From Halieaceae bacterium (GTDB lineage Bacteria; Pseudomonadota; Gammaproteobacteria; Pseudomonadales; Halieaceae): a stretch of DNA of 5,804 bases. A program made the translations under genes and the position numbers. Positions 1 to 4,788 of the stretch are shown here, in pieces. The number at the start of each line of letters is the position of its first letter. The first letter of the stretch is position 1. The notes beneath the pieces are model-generated. The model was not told where the DNA came from and made no database searches. It worked only from the letters and a program-made list of their open reading frames with translations. The stretch is from positions 1-5,804 of the forward strand of contig JABIZW010000283.1 of assembly GCA_018666295.1 (NCBI GenBank). Reading direction: 5' to 3'.

Positions 1-681
1 CAAGAAGGGCGAAAGGGGCGTAACTCCAGACGTCAGCGCGCGATGGAAAAGGGTTCTCGTTACGGGCGCAAGCAGCAGGAAGAGGCGTGGCACAATGCTG
101 AGGTCGATGCCCTCTACAAGCTGGACAGGGCAGGTGTTCGTGTGCCGACGCCCTTTGGGTGCTTTGACGGTGTTCTGCTGATGGAGTTGGTGACTACCGG
201 GGACGGTGAAGTCGCCCCACGTTTGAACGACGTCATATTGACGCAGGAACAGGCACTGCAAGATAACGACGTCATGATGGGCTATGTTGTCAAAATGTTG
301 TGTGCAGGTTTGGTGCATGGTGATTTATCCGAATTTAATGTCTTAGTTGACGATTACGGTCCGGTCATTATCGATTTACCACAAGCTGTCGATGCGGCGG
401 CGAATAACCATGCCAAGTCAATGCTGGAGCGAGACGTTAACAACATCGTGGGCTACTACGGCCTGTTCGCGCCTGAGCTTCTCAACACCCAATACGCAAA
501 GGAGTTGTGGAGCCTTTACGAAGCGGGAGAACTGCACCCGGATAGCCAGCTCACGGGTGAGTTCGTCAGTGACGAAGTCGACGCCGATGTTGACGGTGTG
601 TTGCGCGAGATTGAGGCGGCTCTGCAAGAAGAGGAAGATCGCGAGGCGCGAGTGCGCAGCGCGGACGAATCAGGCGAATAG
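1..681 (+). CDS. RIO-family serine/threonine protein kinase, 5' partial
   Basis: This is a RIO1-like atypical protein kinase (ATP-dependent Ser/Thr kinase fold), of the type found as a stand-alone cytoplasmic protein in gammaproteobacteria. The frame is open from base 1, so the ATG at 43 is probably internal and the N-terminal lobe lies outside the window. 226 residues are visible. Numbered from base 1, they show the helix-C region (WHNAEVDAL, near residue 30), the hinge (LLMELV), the catalytic loop HGDLSEFN at 106-113 with catalytic Asp108 and metal-binding Asn113, and the metal-binding IDLPQ with Asp125. The RIO-typical ERDVNNIVGYY segment follows. The C-terminal tail is very acidic (QEEEDREA). 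The gene ends TAG and is separated from the next by 177 bp that hold a candidate promoter, so it is probably not co-transcribed with it. The family assignment is secure. The bacterial substrate is unknown, and a ribosome-maturation role like that of eukaryotic Rio1 should not be assumed. Confidence 0.93.
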   Translation, partial: QEGRKGRNSRRQRAMEKGSRYGRKQQEEAWHNAEVDALYKLDRAGVRVPTPFGCFDGVLLMELVTTGDGEVAPRLNDVILTQEQALQDNDVMMGYVVKMLCAGLVHGDLSEFNVLVDDYGPVIIDLPQAVDAAANNHAKSMLERDVNNIVGYYGLFAPELLNTQYAKELWSLYEAGELHPDSQLTGEFVSDEVDADVDGVLREIEAALQEEEDREARVRSADESGE

Positions 682-800
682 CACTTGTGCCGTTTTGCCG
701 TTGCAGCGCCTCCAACCCCCCAGTCAGCGCGCTTCAACGTGCCAGAGCCCTTTAGGACCCTCGTGTGCGTTTCAGGGGAGGGTGCGACTTGGGAAGACCT

Positions 801-828
801 TTGTCCTTTATAGTTTGAGGTGTATTAT
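801..828 (+). promoter_or_regulatory. Candidate sigma70 promoter for the 859-3725 gene cluster
   Basis: TTGTCC (801-806, 4/6 to TTGACA) and TATTAT (823-828, 5/6 to TATAAT) are separated by 16 bp. Transcription would start near 834-836 and leave a leader of only about 24 nt before the ATG at 859. It sits in the 177-bp gap after the kinase gene, where a promoter for the cluster is expected. This is a match by eye only, and no operator is evident. Confidence 0.4.
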
Positions 829-858
829 GGCATAACATATGCCAATTAAGCCTTTTTC

Positions 859-1857
859 ATGAAGATACAACAGATTCGAATGGATGATTATCCCGGTGAG
901 CGTGCACCTCGCGAGGTGTGGCGCTTAACGTCGAACCCCCTGCGCAGCCTCGAGGCGGGAGAGGTGAGTGTTGCGCTGCACACGGTTTCTCTTGACCCTG
1001 GTATGAAGGGTTGGATCACCAACAAGCGAAGTTACATGCCCCCGGTTAAACCCGGCGCCGTGATGCGGGCTTTTGGTGTTGGCGAGATCATGGAGAGCCG
1101 CGCTGAGGGCCTGGCGACCGGGGACTGGGTGACGGGCTTTACTGGTGTTCAAACGCACGGTGTCTACAAGGCGGCTCAGCTGTCGAAAATTGATTGTTCA
1201 CTGGCGTCACCAGAGAAGTTTTTAAGCGGGCTCGGGATGACGGGCTATACGGGTTACTTTGGCATGTCAGATCTGGGTAAGCCCACCGCATCGGACACCG
1301 TTGTGGTGTCTGCGGCCTCTGGCGCGGTTGGGTCCATTGCTGCGCAGGTCGCAAAGCTTGCGGGAGCACGGGTCATTGGTATCGCAGGTGGGCCTGTAAA
1401 GGTAGCTTATTTGACAGACACACTGGGCCTTGATGCGGCTATTGATTATAAAAATGAAGATGTTGAGGCGAGACTTCGCAAGACCTGCCCAGACGGAATA
1501 GATCTTTACTTTGATAACGTTGGTGGCGATATTTTCTCGCACGTACTGGGTCAAATTAATTACCGAGGGCGGGTGGTCGTGTGCGGTGGTATCTCGCAAT
1601 ACGGTGGCAATATGGACGTCCAGGGCCCGTCAAATTTCTTATCGGTCGTGACGCACAGCCTGACCATTCAAGGGTTTACCATGCGTGACTACATGCATCG
1701 CATACCCGAGGCACTCGAGTGGCTGTCCGGCGCTTGGAAAAGCGATCAGCTGATTTTTCGCGAACACCTAATTCACGGTATCGAGCGCTTTCCAGATGCG
1801 TTTGAGATGCTCTTTACCGGTCAAAATCACGGCAAACTACTCCTAAAAATAAACTAG
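859..1857 (+). CDS. NADP-dependent oxidoreductase, zinc-free MDR family (PTGR/CurA-like)
   Basis: A 332-residue, full-length member of the zinc-independent medium-chain dehydrogenase/reductase family that includes prostaglandin reductase/leukotriene B4 dehydrogenase, plant alkenal double-bond reductases and bacterial CurA. These cytosolic enzymes use NADPH to reduce the C=C bond of alpha,beta-unsaturated ketones and aldehydes. Visible signatures are VSLDPGMKGW (residues 43-52), GMTGYTGYFGM (126-136), the nucleotide-binding segment SAASGAVGSIAAQVAK (151-166), YFDNVGG (217-223), GRVVVCGGIS (237-246) and the terminal GKLLLKI. The zinc-binding cysteine cluster of alcohol dehydrogenases is absent. 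The ATG at 859 fits the family N-terminus, but no good Shine-Dalgarno precedes it. A 7-codon reading frame (839-862, MPIKPFS) overlaps the start as ATGA. The gene leads a tight + strand cluster, with only 15 bp to the GST-like gene. The exact substrate cannot be told from sequence. Confidence 0.93.
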   Translation: MKIQQIRMDDYPGERAPREVWRLTSNPLRSLEAGEVSVALHTVSLDPGMKGWITNKRSYMPPVKPGAVMRAFGVGEIMESRAEGLATGDWVTGFTGVQTHGVYKAAQLSKIDCSLASPEKFLSGLGMTGYTGYFGMSDLGKPTASDTVVVSAASGAVGSIAAQVAKLAGARVIGIAGGPVKVAYLTDTLGLDAAIDYKNEDVEARLRKTCPDGIDLYFDNVGGDIFSHVLGQINYRGRVVVCGGISQYGGNMDVQGPSNFLSVVTHSLTIQGFTMRDYMHRIPEALEWLSGAWKSDQLIFREHLIHGIERFPDAFEMLFTGQNHGKLLLKIN

Positions 1858-1872
1858 AGGCGACGACCGACG

Positions 1873-2919
1873 ATGACACCTTCAACTCCAATTCGCTTAG
1901 CAGGCGGCACGGGCTCGCCTTACACTCAAAAAATGGTGGCGCTACTGCGTTACCGTCGCATTCCCTATCTCATTAATTGGGGGCAGCCTGAAGGGCTCTG
2001 CGACGCATTGGGGGCTGAGCGCCCCAAGCCCATCTTTATGCCCACGTTTGTGTTCGAAGAACAAGGTGGACCGGTCGCAGAGTGCGACTCCACACCGATT
2101 ATCAGACGTCTTGAAGCGCTTTATCCCGAGCGTTCGGTTTTACCCGATGATCCTGCGCTGGCGTTTATTGACTATTTGATTGAGGACTTTGCCGATGAGT
2201 GGTGTACCAAGTACATGTTTCACTATCGATGGCATTTTTCTGAAGATGCGGACAAGGCGGGGACCCTATTGCCCTTGGGTATGAACGTTAGTATGCCGTC
2301 TGAAATGCTTGGACAGTTTAAGGCCCAGATAGCGCAAAGACAGATAGACCGCCTTTATGTGGTGGGTTCAAACGAGACCACTGCGCCGATCATAGACGCC
2401 AGTTATCGGCGTTTTTTATCCGCGATGGAAGCGCATCTGTCAGAGCAGAAATTCATGCTAGGTCAGCGTCCGAGTGCAGGTGATTTTGCCCTGCACGGTC
2501 AGTTGACGCAGTTAGTTGGATTTGACCCAACTCCGCGCGCTATCGCTAATGAGATATCCCCGCGGACCGTTGCTTGGGTCGATCAAGTCTGCGACCAAGG
2601 AGGGATGGAGCCTTCGGCAGACGATTGGTTCGCCTTGGAGAAACAGCCCAGTACTTTGCGGGGTCTCTTGTCTGAAATAGGACGCGTTTACGCGCCCGCA
2701 CAATTGGCCAATGCGCGCGCAGTCCACGCTGGCGAAAAAATGTGGGAGGGCGAAATCGACGGTGCACCGTGGGTACAGCAAACATTCCCCTATCAGGCCA
2801 AGTGCTTGCGTTGGACGAACGAGCACTACCAAAAATTGAGTGCTTCTGATCGGGCTCGTGTCGACGCGGTCTTAACAGGTACCGGTATTGAGGCGATGTT
2901 GTCGCTTGACGTTGGCTGA
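1873..2919 (+). CDS. Glutathione S-transferase-like protein with long C-terminal extension
   Basis: A 348-residue soluble protein with a GST architecture. The N-terminal thioredoxin-like domain has GGTGSPYTQK (residues 11-20), where Ser15 or Tyr17 could be the glutathione-activating residue. A cis-proline region follows (FMPTFVF, 55-61), then ECDSTPIIRRLEALYP (70-85), the acidic-Ser-Thr glutathione site seen across the superfamily. The all-alpha C-terminal domain contains PSAGDFALHGQL (200-211), the usual helix-capping motif with Asp204. Ordinary bacterial GSTs are about 200-230 residues. Here roughly 110 residues follow the GST core and look soluble, with no domain I can name. The ATG at 1873 follows a GAGG (1857-1860) that overlaps the previous stop region, with rather long 12-nt spacing. 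The gene ends TGA, so UGA is a working stop codon in this genome. It sits between a reductase and a redoxin, which suggests conjugation or reduction of electrophiles or peroxides. Activity is unproven. Confidence 0.88.
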   Translation: MTPSTPIRLAGGTGSPYTQKMVALLRYRRIPYLINWGQPEGLCDALGAERPKPIFMPTFVFEEQGGPVAECDSTPIIRRLEALYPERSVLPDDPALAFIDYLIEDFADEWCTKYMFHYRWHFSEDADKAGTLLPLGMNVSMPSEMLGQFKAQIAQRQIDRLYVVGSNETTAPIIDASYRRFLSAMEAHLSEQKFMLGQRPSAGDFALHGQLTQLVGFDPTPRAIANEISPRTVAWVDQVCDQGGMEPSADDWFALEKQPSTLRGLLSEIGRVYAPAQLANARAVHAGEKMWEGEIDGAPWVQQTFPYQAKCLRWTNEHYQKLSASDRARVDAVLTGTGIEAMLSLDVG

Positions 2920-2946
2920 GTGGTTGTGGGAGTGTCCTTAATGAGC

Positions 2947-2950
2947 GAGG
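2947..2950 (+). promoter_or_regulatory. Ribosome binding site of the seleno-redoxin gene
   Basis: GAGG lies 7 nt before the ATG at 2958. This supports 2958 as the start over the adjacent in-frame TTG at 2955, which would leave only 4 nt. A separate ATG at 2941 opens a 5-codon frame that stops at 2956-2958 and is unlikely to be functional. Confidence 0.6.
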
Positions 2951-2957
2951 GACCTTG

Positions 2958-3725
2958 ATGACAGGCAACAAGACAGGCACAAAAATTGGGTTGGTGGCGG
3001 CGGCGCTTGCTGTAGCGACGACTGCGTACTGGTTTTACCTCGTCGATGAGGTCGCGCTCCCCGCTGACCGCAGTCTGTTTGTGGTGTTGTTTCTTCTCGC
3101 GGCCGCGCTCGGCGTCCTTGCACTGGTCAAGCGAACCAGTTGGTTGGGTGCGGTTCCGCCGCTTCTAGCCATCGTAATCGGTCTCTTCTTTCCGGTAACG
3201 ATGTCGGTCAGTGAGCAAATCGTCGCGCGTGACACTGTGATCGAGGTTGGAGACACCGTTCCAAGATTCACGTCGGTCGACGGCTCAGGTAAGGCGTTTG
3301 ATTCGCGTGTGTTGAATGGACATCTGGTGCTGATTAAGTTTTTTCGAGCGCATTGGTGACCCTACTGTGTCGGCGAGTTGCGTCGACTTGAAGAGCTGCG
3401 TGCTGAATTCGATCAACGCGGTGTAAAGGTGCTCACGGTGAGTGTGGATCTCCCCGAGGTTATTGCCGATCGCCGTCACCTGCACGGTCTTACTGCGACG
3501 ATGCTCTCTGATCAACAGCTTGCAGTGACCGATCTATTTGGTCTCCGTAACCAGGGCTTTCACTCGGCACCGGGTACCGAAGAGGCGACTGCGCTTCCTG
3601 TTCCTGCCACGCTGCTTGTCGATCGCGACGGCACAGTCTTATGGATGGATCTTTCTGAGAATTACCAGCGTCGCTCGGATCCTTCTGTCGTGCTTGCCGC
3701 GATGAAGACGCACTTTGACCCATAA
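2958..3725 (+). CDS. Membrane-anchored redoxin/AhpC-TSA-type selenoprotein (Sec134, UPYC motif)
   Basis: I read this as one 255-residue protein in which the in-frame TGA at 3357-3359 encodes selenocysteine. Three hydrophobic segments (residues about 10-29, 39-57 and 62-82) precede a thioredoxin-fold redoxin domain (about 95-255). The domain has VGDTVPRFTSVDG (97-109), the active-site strand LVLIKFFRAHW ending at Trp133, Sec134-Pro-Tyr-Cys137, and the cis-Pro strand PVPATLLVDRDG. Cysteine relatives carry W-C-P-Y-C here, so the TGA replaces the attacking cysteine while Cys137 can resolve. Family chemistry is thiol-dependent reduction of peroxides or disulfides. N-terminal Lys, an acidic first loop (DEVALPADR) and a basic second loop (KR) predict N-in and the redoxin domain in the periplasm. 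A SECIS-like hairpin follows the TGA. The gene is 38 bp after the GST-like gene and likely in one operon. Automated annotation would give two fragments (stop at 3359, restart at 3378) or a pseudogene. The main alternative is a nonsense mutation or sequencing error. The substrate and electron donor are unknown. Confidence 0.85.
3357..3359 (+). other. Probable selenocysteine codon (in-frame TGA)
   Basis: This TGA is in frame with intact redoxin coding sequence on both sides: 133 codons before it and 121 sense codons after it to TAA at 3723-3725. It sits between Trp133 and Pro-Tyr-Cys, the position of the first catalytic cysteine in this family. Neighbouring genes use TGA as an ordinary stop, so reassignment of UGA to tryptophan is unlikely. 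Confidence 0.83.
3369..3387 (+). promoter_or_regulatory. Bacterial SECIS-like stem-loop
   Basis: In the mRNA, GUCGGCG (3369-3375) pairs with CGUCGAC (3381-3387) through seven contiguous pairs, six Watson-Crick and one G-U. They enclose a 5-nt loop, AGUUG (3376-3380). The loop begins 16 nt after the UGA and has G at its second position followed by U. That matches the general bacterial SECIS pattern: a short stem-loop within the coding region just after UGA, a small loop, and a G in its first two positions (SelB recognition; E. coli fdhF is the model). There is no bulged U as in fdhF. The element also encodes Val-Gly-Glu-Leu-Arg-Arg. Confidence 0.75.
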
Positions 3726-3780
3726 ACAGGCGAACGGATTGATGGAAATCGCGTTGACCGATATGCGGTTTATGGGTTTT
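3718..3780 (+). terminator. Candidate intrinsic terminator with stem across the stop codon
   Basis: ACCCATAAAC (3718-3727) is perfectly complementary to GTTTATGGGT (3768-3777), a 10-bp stem followed by TTTT (3777-3780). The 5' arm contains the last two sense codons' bases and the TAA stop of the redoxin gene. The 40-nt loop is unusually long for an intrinsic terminator, but it could fold further. It faces the convergent coq4 gene. The T-run is only on the + strand side, so it would act mainly on the 859-3725 cluster. Confidence 0.5.
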
Positions 3781-3893
3781 AGACAGGCCAGACGCTGGTA
3801 GAAATAGACAGCCCTGAGTGAGGCGTGGTGTCGTTGACATCATATAGTTCAGGGGTGCGATCGCAAATACGGCGACGTTTTTCTTAACTAACA

Positions 3894-4559
3894 TCAATCA
3901 AGCTGATAGGCCGCTTGCAACTCAGTCAGCGGTTCTGACCAGTAATCCTCCCAATGCACGGGCAGCAACGGTTTAGCGCGACGGCCGCGCGCCCAGCCCT
4001 CCGTGATCGCGTCCATAACCAGTGGCAGGAGTTCGGGTTGATAGAGCATCATCTGTAGCGGTCGACTGGCAACAATCATTGCCGGATAGGGTGCGGGGGC
4101 TTGTGCAACCGTAAAACTGACCACCTTCACTTCACCTAAGGGCGACGTGTCGTATTCAGTGAGCACGTGAAAAAGATCGTGTAGCTGAAAACCACGTTCT
4201 GCAAGGTAGCCTTGATCGTCGCCACGCGCTTTGTGTGCGGGAATAAAGGCTGACTCTCGAAGTAAATTTGCGTCTAGCTTATTGTCATCAAGGTACTGCA
4301 CATAGGCTCTCCCGAGGCTTCCCTCGGGGCATAAGCGCAGGGCATCAACATCCGGTGGGGGGCTTAAATAACGGTCTTTAAGCATTGACTCGGCACCAGG
4401 GCTTGACTGCATAAGCCGATCGAACCCCGCAAGTGCCTCCGTGTCGCCATGGGTCATGAACGATAGTGCGAGAGGCACTGACGCTCGTGGCTCCCAGCTT
4501 GCAAGACTCTCAAGAAGGGCGTCGCGCAGTTTGTCGTCCAAGTCAGCGGATTTAGTCAT
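3894..4559 (-). CDS. coq4: Coq4-family ubiquinone biosynthesis protein
   Basis: A 221-residue protein of the Coq4 family. In eukaryotes Coq4 is needed for coenzyme Q synthesis; it binds a metal and has been linked to C1 decarboxylation/hydroxylation of the quinone-head precursor. The diagnostic signature H-D-x-x-H-(x11)-E is complete: His127, Asp128, His131, Glu143 (HDLFHVLTEY starts it). Typical surrounding features are the GSLGRAYVQYL segment (80-90), LAERGFQLHD (119-128), and a hydrophobic C-terminal half with an EGWARGRRAKPLLPVHWEDYW-type ending. The ATG at 4559 is chosen because TTGGAG (4571-4566) stands 6 nt before it. An upstream in-frame TTG at 4571 is part of that ribosome site. No signal peptide is seen, so it is cytoplasmic or membrane-peripheral. 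It converges on the redoxin cluster and is 229 bp downstream of the MBL gene on the same strand, probably with its own promoter. Its function in this bacterium is inferred from family. Confidence 0.92.
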   Translation of the reverse strand: MTKSADLDDKLRDALLESLASWEPRASVPLALSFMTHGDTEALAGFDRLMQSSPGAESMLKDRYLSPPPDVDALRLCPEGSLGRAYVQYLDDNKLDANLLRESAFIPAHKARGDDQGYLAERGFQLHDLFHVLTEYDTSPLGEVKVVSFTVAQAPAPYPAMIVASRPLQMMLYQPELLPLVMDAITEGWARGRRAKPLLPVHWEDYWSEPLTELQAAYQLD

Positions 4560-4565
4560 TATTAA

Positions 4566-4569
4566 CTCC
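4566..4569 (-). promoter_or_regulatory. Ribosome binding site of coq4
   Basis: On the - strand, GGAG (4569 down to 4566) lies 6 nt before the ATG at 4559. This sets the start there and excludes the upstream in-frame TTG at 4571. Confidence 0.7.
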
Positions 4570-4582
4570 AAGAGGCTTTGAA

Positions 4583-4596
4583 CCGTCGTTTGACGG
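4583..4596 (-). other. Small hairpin in the coq4 leader
   Basis: On the - strand, CCGTC-AAAC-GACGG forms a perfect 5-bp stem with a 4-nt loop, about 14 nt upstream of the coq4 ribosome site. No T-run follows in either direction, so it is not a standard terminator. It could be an mRNA leader stem or a palindromic protein site, or chance. Confidence 0.3.
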
Positions 4597-4646
4597 GGCT
4601 AGATTAGGCCGCCTCGACGCTTGTACGCAACCAACCCCAACGAGCA

Positions 4647-4675
4647 ATTAATGCGATTAAATGGCGCGATATCAA
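4647..4675 (-). promoter_or_regulatory. Candidate sigma70 promoter for coq4
   Basis: Read on the - strand, TTGATA (4675-4670, 5/6 to TTGACA) and ATTAAT (4652-4647, 4/6 to TATAAT) are exactly 17 bp apart. The -10 lacks the usual A at its second position, so this is a weak match. It would give a leader of about 80 nt containing the 4583-4596 hairpin. The -35 overlaps one copy of a 9-bp direct repeat. Confidence 0.3.
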
Positions 4676-4698
4676 ACGCTTACTCTGTCATCAAACGC
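4671..4698. repeat. 9-bp direct repeat, possible operator
   Basis: ATCAAACGC occurs at 4671-4679 and again at 4690-4698, with a 19-bp period in an otherwise gene-free gap. One copy overlaps the candidate -35 of coq4. Tandem sites roughly two helical turns apart are compatible with a regulator binding, but two copies of 9 bp may also be chance. Confidence 0.35.
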
Positions 4699-4788
4699 GC
4701 ATTGTGGCGTCTAAACTATCAATATTCAGCGCGTATTAAGTGCGACCGACTAGGCCGCGGCTTCAGCAATGCGACATCCTGGTTCCGA

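Noticed and set aside
681..783. Intrinsic terminator after the kinase gene
   Set aside because: GCAC-TT-GTGC (681-690) before CGTTTT has too small a loop and stem, and ACCCTC/GAGGGT (757-762/778-783) has a 15-nt loop and no T-run. Neither is convincing.
347..835. A + strand reading frame of 162 codons overlapping the kinase
   Set aside because: It is a frame shadow of the well-supported RIO kinase frame, with no family resemblance.
3357..3359. UGA decoded as tryptophan (alternative genetic code)
   Set aside because: The genes ending at 2919 and 3894 use TGA as a normal stop, and the preceding residue is already the conserved Trp (TGG).
3378..3725. Independent 115-residue thioredoxin-like protein starting at the TTG at 3378
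   Set aside because: It is in the same frame as 2958-3359, begins after the active site, has no ribosome site, and would be a redoxin domain lacking its first strand and catalytic motif. It is the C-terminal part of the selenoprotein.
2958..3725. Pseudogene with a nonsense mutation
   Set aside because: Not fully excluded, but the TGA is precisely at the redox cysteine, there are no other frame defects over 121 downstream codons, and a SECIS-like hairpin is present.
3855..3864. GCGATCGC palindrome in the convergent intergenic gap
   Set aside because: A single 8-bp palindrome with no second copy in the gap and no flanking structure; most likely chance.
3490..3897. A - strand reading frame of 135 codons
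   Set aside because: It is mostly antisense to the conserved redoxin domain, with low-complexity composition and no recognisable motif.
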